Source: Alloalcanivorax xenomutans
GTDB taxonomy: Bacteria; Pseudomonadota; Gammaproteobacteria; Pseudomonadales; Alcanivoracaceae
Direction: 5' to 3'
Assembly (NCBI RefSeq): GCF_900217905.1
Contig: NZ_OBMO01000007.1
Coordinates: 1 to 64,000 of the forward strand
Length of the DNA: 64,000 nucleotides
The notes beneath the pieces were generated by a model, which was not told where the DNA came from, searched no databases, and was given only the letters and a program-made list of their open reading frames with translations. The position numbers were made by a program, and so were the translations under genes. Positions 16,484 through 25,660 of this stretch are shown here, piece by piece. How positions within the stretch are numbered: position 1 is the stretch's first letter; every line of letters begins with the position of its first letter.

Positions 16484-16992
16484 ATGACGTACAGGGCTGA
16501 TGTGTTAACCACGCCGCTGGGGCCGATGATGGCTCTGGTCGATGATCAGGGCGCTCTGGTTCGTCTGGAGTTCGTTGATGGGCAGCACCATCCGGCCAGT
16601 GTGCATTGGCGCGGCCTGTCTATGTTCGGGATGCGGCGGCTGTCCGTCCTGTGGCGGAGCAACTGGACGCTTATTTCGCTGAGCAATTGACGGATTTCGA
16701 CGTGCCGCTGGCGCCCCTGGGTAACGCTTTTCTGCAAGAGGCCTGGCGCCATCTGCGGCGAGTGCCCTACGGCACCACCATCTCCTATGGCGAGTTGGCA
16801 ACGCGGCTGCCCCGGCCCACTTCGGCGCGGGCTATTGGCCGTGCCAATGCGGTCAATCCGATCGCCATTATTGTCCCCTGCCACCGGGTGATCGGTGCCG
16901 ACGGCAGCCTTACCGGCTACGCCGGCGGGATCGAACGCAAGCAGGCTTTGCTTGAGCTGGAGCGCGCGCTGCCGCAGCGGAGTTTGTTGTGA
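16484..16992 (+). pseudogene. Frameshifted O6-methylguanine-DNA methyltransferase
   Basis: Two overlapping frames together make one Ogt-type protein. Frame A (16484 to about 16605) encodes the N-terminal beta domain (VLTTPLGPMMALVDDQGALV). Frame B (about 16606-16992) encodes the C-terminal DNA-binding domain with RAIGRANAVNPIAIIVPCHRV and YAGGIERK. The switch at about 16600-16615 amounts to loss of one base or gain of two. The catalytic PCHRV cysteine (codon 16879-16881) is intact. A real pseudogene, a base-call error, or translation of the C-terminal part from the TTG at 16606 are all possible. An intact paralogue lies at 19507. Confidence 0.8.
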
Positions 16993-17886
16993 TCAGTCCT
17001 CGCCGCACGATGCCTCCTGTGCCAGCCATTCTCTGAAGAGTGTCATGGCCGGCTTTTCCTGTACCGAAGAAGGCCACACCAGATAATAGGCGAAATCCGA
17101 TGGCCAGGGCTGATCCAGGGCCAGTACCAGCCGGCCGGCATCAATTTCCGCCCGGGCATGCACGTCCCGGATCAAAGCGAGACCCTGCCCGGCCTCCGCC
17201 GCCCGGATCAGCAGCAGCTCGTCATTGAAGGCGGGCCCCCGGTCGGCATGAGCCGGTTCGTTTATTCCCAGTGCCTTCAGCCACAGTACCCAGTCCGCCC
17301 GGTTGCTGTTTTGCAGTAATGGAAAGGCCAGACAGTCGGCGGGTTCCCGGATCGGTGGGCCCTGGGCCAACAGGGCGGGGCTGGCCACCGGCACCAGCAC
17401 CGAAGCCATCAGTCTCTGGCACGCCAGCCCGGGATAATCGCCCAGGCCATGACGGATCGCCACATCCACCCGGTCGCGCTGAAAGTGGATCAAATCGGAT
17501 GAGGCCTCCACGCGAACATCGATATCCGGGTGACGCTCGGTGAAGCGGCCGAGACGGGGCACCAGCCAGGAGGCGGCAAAGGACGGCGTGGTGCTCACGG
17601 TCAGTGTTTGCCGGGCGTTCCGGGCTTCCAGGCTGCCCAGGCTGCGTTCGATCTGTTCGAAGGCCTGGAGCAGGGCGGGATAAACCTGTTCGCCGGCTTC
17701 GGTGAGCTGCATGCCCTGGCGGGTTCGGATAAACAGAGGGGCTCCGATCCGCTCTTCGAGCTGTTTCAGTTGCTGACTGACGGCTCCGGGCGTAACCCCC
17801 ATCACCCCGGCGGCGCGCTTGACGCTGCCATGGCGTCCGATTTCAGTGAAGGCGCGTAGGGCCAGTAACGGCAGAACCGCACTCAT
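16993..17886 (-). CDS. LysR-family transcriptional regulator (GcvA-like)
   Basis: A 297-residue LTTR. The winged helix-turn-helix occupies residues about 5-64 (LRAFTEIGRHGSVKRAAGVM, GAVSQQLKQLEERIGAPLF), followed by a linker helix and a two-lobed effector domain. The order LLALRAFTEIGRHGSVKRAA resembles the GcvA/DsdC-type subgroup. Its stop abuts the stop of the frameshifted ogt, the two stop codons forming TGATCA. It is divergent from the Ada-AlkA gene across 163 bp of AT-rich sequence, so control of that gene, or only of itself, is possible. The effector is unknown. Confidence 0.88.
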   Translation of the reverse strand: MSAVLPLLALRAFTEIGRHGSVKRAAGVMGVTPGAVSQQLKQLEERIGAPLFIRTRQGMQLTEAGEQVYPALLQAFEQIERSLGSLEARNARQTLTVSTTPSFAASWLVPRLGRFTERHPDIDVRVEASSDLIHFQRDRVDVAIRHGLGDYPGLACQRLMASVLVPVASPALLAQGPPIREPADCLAFPLLQNSNRADWVLWLKALGINEPAHADRGPAFNDELLLIRAAEAGQGLALIRDVHARAEIDAGRLVLALDQPWPSDFAYYLVWPSSVQEKPAMTLFREWLAQEASCGED

Positions 17887-18049
17887 GATTTAGTTTGCCT
17901 ATGTGGAATGTTTGAGAAAGATTGGATTGCTGTTCTTTCAAAAAAGGGAGTTTCTCTCTTTTGGTGTCATTTTGGAATTTAGTTTTTCTGAATAAAAAAC
18001 AAAAATCTCGAGGTCCGAAAAGGGCGAGTAGCGGACGCCGCGGCGGGGT

Positions 18050-19510
18050 ATGATCGATGCCATGTGGATTGACGATGATCAGTGTTATCAGGCCCTGCGC
18101 ACCCGCGATGTTCGTTTCGACGGGCGCTTTTTCGTGGCGGTGTCCTCCACCGGCGTGTACTGCCGGCCGGTGTGTCCGGCGCGTCTGCCGAAGCGGGAGA
18201 ACTGCCGCTTCTTCGCCAGCGCCGCGGCGGCGGAATCCGAGGGCTACCGTCCTTGTTTGCGCTGCCGGCCGGAACTGGCGCCGGGGGATGCCAGCGTGGA
18301 CGCGAACCGGCGCCTGGCCAGACAGGCGGCGGAATATCTGGATGCCGGGGCGGGCGATGGGGAATCGCTGGCGGCTCTGGCCGAACGCCTTGGCGTCACC
18401 GATCGCCATTTACGAAGGGTTTTCCACTCCGAGTTCGGCGTGGCGCCGGTGGAATACGTGCAAACCCGGCGCTTATTGCTGGCTCGGCGCCTGTTGCGCG
18501 ACACAGGCCTGACCATTACCGAGGTGGCGCTGGCCGCTGGTTTCAACAGTTTGCGGCGCTTCAACACTCTGTTCCGGGGGCGTTATGGCCAGCCGCCCTC
18601 GGCATGGCGACGGGCCGCGTCGGGGCGCCGTACCAGCGACGGCGAATTGGTTTTTCATTTGAGCTATCGGCCGCCCTTTGATTGGGAGGCGCTGCGCGAT
18701 TTTCTCGCCGCCCGGGCCATTCCCGGAGTGGAAGGCATGGAGCGGGGGCAATACCGGCGTACCGCGTTGATCCGGCGTGGCGGCAACGTTCACCGTGGCT
18801 GGCTGACCGTGGCGCCGGGGCCGCGCAACGGACTCACGGTGACGTTGTCCGAGTCTCTGTCACCGGTGGTACCGGAGGTGTTGGTTCGCTTGCGCCGGCT
18901 GTTCGATCTGGACGCCCAGCCGGCGCTGGTGGCGCAACGGCTGGGTTCGCTGGCGGCGGCGCGGCCGGGGCTGCGGGTGCCGGGGGCCTTCGATGGTTTT
19001 GAAGCGGCGGTGCGCGCGGTGCTGGGACAGCAGATCACGGTCAAGGCGGCGCGAACCCTGGCCGGCCGGGTGGCGGCGTCACTGGGCGAGCCGCTGGACA
19101 CGCCGTTCGAGGATCTGACCACCAGCTTTCCGGAGGCCGCCGTGGTGGCCGCCGCCGAGGCGGAAACGCTGGGATTGCTGGGCATCATCCGTGCCCGGGT
19201 TAAGGCGATCCAGGCGCTGGCCGCGGCCTGCGCCGAGGATCCCATGCTGCTGTCGCCGACGGCGGATGTGGAGCGTACCCTCGCCGAGCTCAAGGCTCTG
19301 CCCGGCATTGGTGACTGGACCGCCCAATATCTGGCGATGCGGGCGCTGTCCTGGCCGGATGCGTTTCCCGCCGCCGACCTTGGCGTGCTCAAGGCGTTGG
19401 GGGAGACTTCGGCGGTGGCGGTGAGACGGCGGGCGGAGGCCTGGCGCCCCTGGCGCGCTTATGCGGTGATGCATCTTTGGTTTAGCGGCCAGGAGAACAA
19501 GACCCCATGA
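18050..19510 (+). CDS. Ada N-terminal / AraC / AlkA 3-methyladenine glycosylase fusion
   Basis: A 486-residue alkylation-response protein with three modules. Residues 1-75 form the Ada zinc domain with Cys38, Cys42, Cys69 and Cys72 in the same spacing as E. coli Ada, Cys38 being the expected phosphotriester methyl acceptor. Residues about 85-185 are an AraC helix-turn-helix pair. Residues about 195-480 are an AlkA glycosylase with helix-hairpin-helix LKALPGIGDWTAQYLAMRAL and the catalytic Asp at about 443 (AADLGVLKAL). It therefore senses, regulates and removes alkylated bases. Its last four bases overlap the ogt start. ATG 18062 is an alternative start. Confidence 0.9.
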   Translation: MIDAMWIDDDQCYQALRTRDVRFDGRFFVAVSSTGVYCRPVCPARLPKRENCRFFASAAAAESEGYRPCLRCRPELAPGDASVDANRRLARQAAEYLDAGAGDGESLAALAERLGVTDRHLRRVFHSEFGVAPVEYVQTRRLLLARRLLRDTGLTITEVALAAGFNSLRRFNTLFRGRYGQPPSAWRRAASGRRTSDGELVFHLSYRPPFDWEALRDFLAARAIPGVEGMERGQYRRTALIRRGGNVHRGWLTVAPGPRNGLTVTLSESLSPVVPEVLVRLRRLFDLDAQPALVAQRLGSLAAARPGLRVPGAFDGFEAAVRAVLGQQITVKAARTLAGRVAASLGEPLDTPFEDLTTSFPEAAVVAAAEAETLGLLGIIRARVKAIQALAAACAEDPMLLSPTADVERTLAELKALPGIGDWTAQYLAMRALSWPDAFPAADLGVLKALGETSAVAVRRRAEAWRPWRAYAVMHLWFSGQENKTP

Positions 19511-20007
19511 TCGAGTATCACGCTTTACCCACATCCCTGGGCGCCTTGTTGCTGGCGGCGGAAGACGACGCGCTGGTGGGCGCCTGGTTCGAAGGACAGA
19601 AATACCATCCCGACCCGCGACCCTGGCGGCACAACCCGGCCCATCCCCTGCTGTTGACCGCCGCCGAGCAGGTGCGCGCCTACTTCAGCGGGGAGCGCCG
19701 CGATTTCGATTTGCCGCTGGCGCCACGCGGGACCGAATTTCAGCGCCAGGTCTGGGGCGCTCTGAGGGAAATCCGTTGCGGGAACACCTCCACCTATGGC
19801 GAATTGGCGCACCGGCTCGGCCGGCCCCGGGCGGTACGGGCGGTGGGGGCCGCCGTGGGCCGCAACCCCTGCTCGGTGATCATTCCCTGCCACCGGGTGC
19901 TGGGTGCGAACGGCAGCCTGACCGGCTATGCCGGCGGTGTCGACCGCAAAGCCCGACTGTTGGCACTGGAAGGCGGCGGACCGGATAACGGCACCCTGTT
20001 CGATTGA
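19507..20007 (+). CDS. ogt: Methylated-DNA-protein-cysteine S-methyltransferase
   Basis: A 166-residue suicide repair protein that transfers the methyl of O6-methylguanine to its own cysteine. The C-terminal helix-turn-helix domain carries the arginine-finger region RAVGAAVGRNP, the active site PCHRV with Cys128, and the closing YAGGVDRKARLL. The N-terminal domain is short, as in Ogt. ATGA overlap with the Ada-AlkA fusion shows translational coupling in one operon. This is the intact copy; the paralogue 2.5 kb upstream is frameshifted. Confidence 0.93.
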   Translation: MIEYHALPTSLGALLLAAEDDALVGAWFEGQKYHPDPRPWRHNPAHPLLLTAAEQVRAYFSGERRDFDLPLAPRGTEFQRQVWGALREIRCGNTSTYGELAHRLGRPRAVRAVGAAVGRNPCSVIIPCHRVLGANGSLTGYAGGVDRKARLLALEGGGPDNGTLFD

Positions 20008-20183
20008 CCACGGCTGCAGGTTGATTCGCGAGCAAGCGCTCATGGTGGACCCACGAAAGCATCGCGAAGAACCGCTTGGGCAGGGACCGGACTTTTTTGT
20101 CGAAATCCGGAGGCGTGGTACGACTAACCGGGAAACGGCGGCTCCAGCCGTCTTTTTGACCACCACCTTGAGAGGTCCCGAAC

Positions 20184-20591
20184 ATGTCCAAAATGATTTT
20201 CGTCAACCTGCCCGTGGCGGATTTGCCTGCGTCCATGGCGTTCTATGCCGCGCTCGGCTTCGAGAACAATCCGCATTTCACCGATGACACCGCCGCGTGC
20301 ATGGTCTGGAGCGAGTCGATCCACGTCATGCTGCTCACCCATGACAAATGGCGCTCATTCACCCAGAGGCCGATTCCGCCCGCCACCGCCAGTGAAGTGA
20401 TGCTGGCGCTCAGCCTTGATGATCGCGAGGCGGTGGATGCCATGAACGACACCGCCGCCGCCCATGGCGGCACCGCCGACATCAATCCGGTCCAGGATCT
20501 GGGGTTCATGTACAACCGCAACCTGGCGGACCCGGACGGCCATGTCTGGGAGGCGTTCTGGATGGACCCGTCGGCGATTCCCGGGCAATAA
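20184..20591 (+). CDS. VOC-superfamily (glyoxalase/bleomycin resistance-like) protein
   Basis: A 135-residue single-domain vicinal-oxygen-chelate protein. It has the paired beta-alpha-beta-beta-beta plan: IFVNLPVADLPASMAFYAAL at the N terminus and DPDGHVWEAFWMDPSAI at the C terminus. The terminal WE-type glutamate is the usual metal ligand. Members include glyoxalases, dioxygenases and antibiotic-binding proteins, and I cannot tell which this is. GAGAGG lies 8 bp before the start. It is monocistronic and convergent with the MFS gene across 7 bp. Confidence 0.85.
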   Translation: MSKMIFVNLPVADLPASMAFYAALGFENNPHFTDDTAACMVWSESIHVMLLTHDKWRSFTQRPIPPATASEVMLALSLDDREAVDAMNDTAAAHGGTADINPVQDLGFMYNRNLADPDGHVWEAFWMDPSAIPGQ

Positions 20592-20598
20592 GCCGGAT

Positions 20599-21819
20599 TC
20601 AGTCGGCCAGGCCGGCGCAGGTTTGCGGGGGCGGTCGCTGGTAACGGCGGCTGCGATGCCCCAGGTAGACACCCAGGGCCAACACCACCGAGGTGGCGGC
20701 GAAAGTGGCCCGAAAGCCGCCGCTCCACTCAATGATCAACGAGGCGGCGGCCGGGCCGATCAGCTGGCCGACGGCGTAGAACAGGGTGACGAAACTCACC
20801 GCCACGGCGGCCTGATGGGGCGCCACGGTTTCGGTGGAGGCGGCCAGGATGGACGTGAACAGGCCGGAGATGCACAGGCCCAGAATCAGGAAGTGGGCGA
20901 CGAACATGGGCTGTACCGGCCACAGCACCGGCAGGGCGGTGCCCACCAGCGACAGCGTCATCGCCAGCACCAGACTGTTGGAATAGCCCAGCCGGTCCGC
21001 CAGGCCGCCCCACAGCGGACCGGTGAACACGGACATGATGCCCATCATTGACACCAGATGACCGGTGGTCAGCGCCGGCACTTCCGACTCCAGGGCATAG
21101 CTGTACATGAACGTGGTCTGCACGATGTAGGTAAGACCCTGTACGCCGTACACCAGTCCCACCGTGATCACATGGGGATTGCGGAACACCGGCAAATCCT
21201 TGGTGCGTAGCTTGGGTCTGGCGGCGTTGGAATGGCCCAGAGGGTTGCGCAGAATCAGCACTGACATAATCAGCACCGCCAACCCGCCGGTGGCGAACAG
21301 CAGCCAGACATCGCGCCAGCCCTGCTCGGCGCTGCGTTCGGTCATGGCCGGAACGATCAGGCCAACCAGCAGCATGCCCAGCCCCACGCCACTGTTGGCG
21401 AAGCCGATCACCGCGCCGCGCCGGTGCGGGAAAGTGTTGGCCAGCAGCGAGATCAAAGGGGTGTAGCCGAAGGCCGTGCCCATGCCCAATACCAGCATCA
21501 ACAGCAGGATCGGCACGAAGTCACTGGCGTGGGCGAGGCCGAAGAAGCCGCCGGTCACCAGCATGAGTCCGAGTACCACCGAAGTCTTGCCGCCGAAGCG
21601 GGCGGCGAACACGCCGGCCACCATCACCAGCAGCAAATAACCGAGGGCGTTCACCGTGCTCAGGTTCGCCGCCTGGGCGTTGCTCAGCCCCAGCCCGTCG
21701 CGCATGGCCGGCAGCACCAGACCATAGCTGAGGCGGGCAAATACCAGGATGGCGATGGTGCATAAAGCCCCGTTGATCACCATCAAGGCGAAGGGCGGGC
21801 GGCGGCGGAAAAACGGCAT
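20599..21819 (-). CDS. MFS transporter (YbfB/YjiJ-like)
   Basis: A 406-residue major facilitator with about 12 transmembrane helices. The loop 2-3 motif reads FAARFGGKTSVVLGL, and the helix 1 pattern FARLSYGLVLPAMRDGLGLS resembles the YbfB/YjiJ group. The protein ends in a cytoplasmic tail with HRSRRYQRPPP. Substrate and direction are unknown. It is leftward and alone, with a REP-like element upstream at 22028-22099. Confidence 0.82.
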   Translation of the reverse strand: MPFFRRRPPFALMVINGALCTIAILVFARLSYGLVLPAMRDGLGLSNAQAANLSTVNALGYLLLVMVAGVFAARFGGKTSVVLGLMLVTGGFFGLAHASDFVPILLLMLVLGMGTAFGYTPLISLLANTFPHRRGAVIGFANSGVGLGMLLVGLIVPAMTERSAEQGWRDVWLLFATGGLAVLIMSVLILRNPLGHSNAARPKLRTKDLPVFRNPHVITVGLVYGVQGLTYIVQTTFMYSYALESEVPALTTGHLVSMMGIMSVFTGPLWGGLADRLGYSNSLVLAMTLSLVGTALPVLWPVQPMFVAHFLILGLCISGLFTSILAASTETVAPHQAAVAVSFVTLFYAVGQLIGPAAASLIIEWSGGFRATFAATSVVLALGVYLGHRSRRYQRPPPQTCAGLAD

Positions 21820-22027
21820 GGTGGCCTCGGATTGATCTGATGTTTTTATTCGTGCTCCCGGTTCGTCACCTCCGGTCGGGGAAGACGGATCAAGGCGCTT
21901 GCCATATTGGCTGCATTTGAGTGTAGCTCAACAAGTGGTGGTGGGCATACTGGTTGGTTTGATGGTCGATGAGTCCGTGGCGATGGAAAGGCTGGTCTGC
22001 GGGTGTTGGAGACATGGATTCACGCTG

Positions 22028-22099
22028 CATTCGCTGGCAAGCCAGCTTCCCACGGAGGCGTTACGAAGCCGCTGTGGGAAGCGGCTTTAGCAGCGAATG
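22028..22099. repeat. REP-like palindrome
   Basis: Contains TTCGCTGGCAAGCCAGCTTC and then TTACGAAGCCGCTGTGGGAA followed by GCGGCTTTAGCAGCGAA. The inner GAAGCCGC / GCGGCTT pairs closely. It matches the GAAGCCGCTGTGGGA core of the dispersed family and lies between divergently placed minus-strand genes. Confidence 0.6.
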
Positions 22100-22103
22100 A
22101 TGT

Positions 22104-22838
22104 TTATTCCCGCCCCTGGAAGAACCGTAAAACCTTGCGGATTCGCCGACGGTCCGAGTGATTGAGCCGGGAGCGGCCGGTATAGCGCAGATAAAAGCGC
22201 AGACGTTGCGTGCGGCTGAGAGTGTGCTTGGCGACTTTGTCCAGGCAGGCGAGATCCTTGATCACGCGGTAGCGCAGGAACGGGCCGAACCAGAAGCGTC
22301 CGGCGGGGCAATCAATGAAGAACACCCGGGGCGGGGTACCGGTAACCAGAATATTGCGCCACTTCATGTCGCCATGGCAGAAGCCCCGGGCATGCATGAC
22401 ACGCAGGCCGTCGGCGACCTGATCGGATACCGCGGCCACCCAGGCCCGGTCCCGCAGGCAGCCCGCGCCGGAGCGGGCCAGAGTGGCGAGATCGGTGCTG
22501 TCGGGGATACCCACGGTGATCAGGGCGCCCTGATGAAAGCGGCCCCGGCGCCGGCGGAAACCGGCGCCGACCACGTCCGGTACCGGCAGTCCCCAGCGAC
22601 GGAACAGGTCCAGGTTGCGCCATTCCCGCTGCACTCGTGGGGTGCCGATCCAGTTGTGCAGATGGCCGCCGCCGTTACGGTACCGTTTGACGAAGAAGGT
22701 TCGCTCGCCACGGCGCAGGTGCACCACGTCTCCCATGGGGCCATCGGAGACCACCTGGCCCTGGAGTTGAAACACGGCGTCCAGACCGTCGAAAGCGTGT
22801 TGGTCCGGGGCGCTTTTGACCCACCATCTCATGGCCAT
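22104..22838 (-). CDS. Lipopolysaccharide-kinase-like protein (InaA/WaaP type)
   Basis: A 244-residue protein with an eukaryotic-like kinase fold reduced to its core. Residues about 40-55 hold a lysine strand (RTFFVKRYRNGG), residues about 155-170 the catalytic loop ARGFCHGDMKWRNILV (HGD..N), and FFIDCPAG replaces the DFG metal site. This pattern is that of the Kdo/WaaP/InaA family, which phosphorylates lipopolysaccharide core sugars or acts in stress. No LPS-core cluster surrounds it. AAGGGGA precedes the start at 22838. It is divergent from the DEAD-box helicase gene. Confidence 0.8.
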   Translation of the reverse strand: MAMRWWVKSAPDQHAFDGLDAVFQLQGQVVSDGPMGDVVHLRRGERTFFVKRYRNGGGHLHNWIGTPRVQREWRNLDLFRRWGLPVPDVVGAGFRRRRGRFHQGALITVGIPDSTDLATLARSGAGCLRDRAWVAAVSDQVADGLRVMHARGFCHGDMKWRNILVTGTPPRVFFIDCPAGRFWFGPFLRYRVIKDLACLDKVAKHTLSRTQRLRFYLRYTGRSRLNHSDRRRIRKVLRFFQGRE

Positions 22839-23032
22839 GCCCGTCCCCTTGTATAAAAAGTCTCGCCCGAAAACAGCGTCTATTGTAACGCCGCGATCCG
22901 GGAAAATCCGGTGCTGGCGGGGCCGGCTCTCGCGGACACGGTAAAACCCCCTTAAAGCGGGCGCAAATCCGTTACACTACGCCTCTTGGCCCGACCGCTG
23001 GCGGGTGGGTAACGATGCGAGGAGAGAATGGC

Positions 23033-24391
23033 ATGACGGGGTTCGCCGAACTGGGGCTGCATGAGCGCTTGCTTAAGGGCATAGAGGCGTGCTCGATGGA
23101 GACGCCCACGGAAGTGCAAAGCGAGGCGATTCCACAGGCGTTGGCCGGACACGATCTGCGTGTCACCGCCCGCACCGGCAGTGGCAAGACCGCCGCCTTC
23201 GCGCTGCCTTTGCTGCAACATCTGTTGCTGGAGCCCAAGCCGCTGGCTGGTACCCGTGCTTTGATCCTGTCTCCCACCCGGGAGCTGGCCAGCCAGTTGC
23301 AGAAACAGGTGCAGGCGCTGGCGGGATTCACTTTCATTCAGTCGGAAGTGGTCACGGGTGGCGAGGATTTCAAAGTCCAGGCGGCCCGCATTCGCAAGAA
23401 TCCGGAAATCCTGGTGGGGACACCGGGGCGCCTGCTGGAACATCTGGAAGCGGGTAATCTGGCCCTGGCGGATCTGGCGGTGCTGGTGATCGACGAAGCC
23501 GACCGCATGCTCGATCTCGGCTTTGGCGAGGATGTCAGCCGTCTGGCCGCGGCCTGTCCGGAACAGCGCCACACCTGGCTGTTCTCCGCCACCCCGGGAG
23601 ATGCCAACATGGAGCGCCTGGTGCGCGGCGTGCTGCGTGAACCCCGGGTTCTGGCGTTGCATACCGTCCGTGAAATCCACCACGGCATTCGCCAGCAGGT
23701 GATTACCGCCGACGACGCGGCGCACAAGGAGCGCCTGACCCAATGGCTGCTGGCCCACGAAACCTATGCCAAGGCCATGGTGTTCACCAATACCCGGGTG
23801 CAGGCGGATCGTCTCGGCGGGGTGCTGCGCGCCACCGCCCGCAACAAGGTTTATGTGTTGCATGGAGAGAAAGCGCAGAAAGAACGCAAACAGGCCATGG
23901 ACCGTTTACGCAATGGTGATGTGGATATCCTGGTGGCCACTGACGTGGCCGCCCGTGGTCTGGATGTTTCCGGTCTGGATCTGGTGATCAATTTTGACAT
24001 GCCGCGCAGCGGTGACGATTACGTCCATCGCATTGGCCGTACCGGCCGGCTTGGCGGCGAGGGGGTGGCGGTATCGCTGGTGAGTGCCAGCGAATGGAAT
24101 CTGATGGCGAGCATCCAGCGTTATCTCGATCAGCAGTTCGAGTTTCGCATCATCGAACCGCTCAAGGCCCGCTATCAAGGGCCGAAGAAACGGCGCGCCG
24201 ATGGCCGTGCGGTGGGCAGCAAAAGCAAAAAGCTGAAACGCAAGGCCGCCGCCAAAAGCGGCGTGAAAGGAACGAAAGCGGCGAAAGGCGCAAAGAAAGC
24301 CGCCAACCCCCGCCGTAAGGCAAAACCCGCCGCCCAGGAACTCAAGGGCGGCCATGCCACCCTCAAGCGCAAACCCCGTTCCCAAGACTGA
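23033..24391 (+). CDS. DEAD-box ATP-dependent RNA helicase
   Basis: A 452-residue superfamily-2 RNA helicase. Motifs in order: Q-motif region near residue 20 (PTEVQSEAIP), motif I ARTGSGKT, Ia PTRELASQ, Ib TPGRL, motif II DEAD in VIDEADRMLD, motif III SAT, motif V ATDVAARGLD, motif VI HRIGRTGR. The last 70 residues are rich in Lys and Ala (KSKKLKRKAAAKSG), a basic RNA-binding tail. ATG 23033 is chosen since AGGAGAG lies 8 bp before it. Gene context is an RNA pair: an rRNA methyltransferase follows 29 bp later, so a ribosome-assembly role is likely. Confidence 0.92.
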   Translation: MTGFAELGLHERLLKGIEACSMETPTEVQSEAIPQALAGHDLRVTARTGSGKTAAFALPLLQHLLLEPKPLAGTRALILSPTRELASQLQKQVQALAGFTFIQSEVVTGGEDFKVQAARIRKNPEILVGTPGRLLEHLEAGNLALADLAVLVIDEADRMLDLGFGEDVSRLAAACPEQRHTWLFSATPGDANMERLVRGVLREPRVLALHTVREIHHGIRQQVITADDAAHKERLTQWLLAHETYAKAMVFTNTRVQADRLGGVLRATARNKVYVLHGEKAQKERKQAMDRLRNGDVDILVATDVAARGLDVSGLDLVINFDMPRSGDDYVHRIGRTGRLGGEGVAVSLVSASEWNLMASIQRYLDQQFEFRIIEPLKARYQGPKKRRADGRAVGSKSKKLKRKAAAKSGVKGTKAAKGAKKAANPRRKAKPAAQELKGGHATLKRKPRSQD

Positions 24392-24420
24392 TTTGCGGTC
24401 CATTTCTTTAAGGTGCTGTC

Positions 24421-25623
24421 ATGAGTGAATCGACCCCGGTGATCCGGTTGAAGAAAAACGAGGAACGCCGGCTCAAGGCCGGGCACGAGTGGATTTACGC
24501 CAATGAGATCGACACTCGCGAGCAGCCGCTGAAAACCCTGCCCGCCGGTGGCGCCTGTGTGGTGGAAGACCATCGTGGCAAAGTGCTGGGGCGGGCATTG
24601 CTCAGCCCCAACTCCCTGATCGCCGCGCGCCTGTACAGCCGCGATGTCCGTCAGGAACCCAGTAAGAGTTTCTTCAAGAAGCGCATTGCCGAAGCTCTGG
24701 CGATGCGCGATACCCTGTTTGCTGAACCTTTCTATCGGCTGATCTACGGCGAGGCCGACGGCCTTCCGGGGCTGGTGGTGGATCGTTTCGGCGATACCCT
24801 GGTGCTGCAGTGCGGCACCGCCGGCATGGAAGCGTATCTGCCTTTGCTGGTGGAAGCCCTGGACGCGGTACTGGAACCGGCTTGCATCGTTGTCAAAAAC
24901 GACGCCTCCGTGCGCGCCCTCGAGGGTCTGCCCATTTATGTGCGGGCGGAAAAGGGCGAACTGCCGACGGTTTTGTCGCTGCGCGAGAACGGGGTGGACT
25001 TTCAGGCGCCACTGGCGGAAGGGCAGAAAACCGGTTGGTTCTTCGATCACCGTGCCGCCCGGGCGCGCATGGCGCCACTGGCGAAGGGCGCGCGGGTGCT
25101 GGATGTCTTTTCCTACTGCGGTGGCTGGGGCGTGCAGGCGGCGGTGGCCGGGGCTGGAGAAGTGACCTGTATAGACAGCTCCTCCACGGCGCTGGATTTC
25201 GTGCACGCCAATGCCGAGCGCAACGGTGTGGCGGATAAAATGCGGACCCTGGAAGGCGATGCCACCGCCGCCATGAAGCAACTGGTGAGCGACGGCGAAA
25301 AGTTCGATCTGGTGGTGCTGGACCCGCCGGCATTCGTCAAGCGGCGCAAGGATTTCAAGAACGGTCTGGCCGGCTATCACGCCATCAATGAGCTGGCGGT
25401 GCGGCTGGTGAAACCCGGTGGTTACTTCGTATCGGCGTCCTGTTCCATGTTGCTGCCAGCGGAGAAGCTGCTGGATGTGGTGCGCGCCAGCGCCCGCCAC
25501 ATTGACCGGCGTCTACAGGTGATTGGCTATGAAGGGCAGGGGCCGGATCACCCGATCCACCCGTCGATACCGGAAACCGCTTACCTGAAGAGCTGGTTCA
25601 CCCGGGTGCTGTTCAAGGTCTGA
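24421..25623 (+). CDS. rlmI: Class I SAM-dependent rRNA (cytosine-C5) methyltransferase, RlmI-like
   Basis: A 400-residue protein with an N-terminal PUA domain (residues about 5-80, RLKKNEERRLKAGHEWIYANE) followed by an RlmI-type domain. The SAM site is VLDVFSYCGGWGVQAAVAG near residue 225, and the catalytic segments are LDPPAFVKRRK and SASCSMLL with the cysteine pattern of m5C methyltransferases. E. coli RlmI modifies C1962 of 23S rRNA; the same target is inferred from architecture and equal length. It is probably co-transcribed with the DEAD-box helicase and is followed by two tandem REP-like units. Confidence 0.85.
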   Translation: MSESTPVIRLKKNEERRLKAGHEWIYANEIDTREQPLKTLPAGGACVVEDHRGKVLGRALLSPNSLIAARLYSRDVRQEPSKSFFKKRIAEALAMRDTLFAEPFYRLIYGEADGLPGLVVDRFGDTLVLQCGTAGMEAYLPLLVEALDAVLEPACIVVKNDASVRALEGLPIYVRAEKGELPTVLSLRENGVDFQAPLAEGQKTGWFFDHRAARARMAPLAKGARVLDVFSYCGGWGVQAAVAGAGEVTCIDSSSTALDFVHANAERNGVADKMRTLEGDATAAMKQLVSDGEKFDLVVLDPPAFVKRRKDFKNGLAGYHAINELAVRLVKPGGYFVSASCSMLLPAEKLLDVVRASARHIDRRLQVIGYEGQGPDHPIHPSIPETAYLKSWFTRVLFKV

Positions 25624-25660
25624 GGCCGGACATACCGACCAGCGCATGAATTCACATGTT

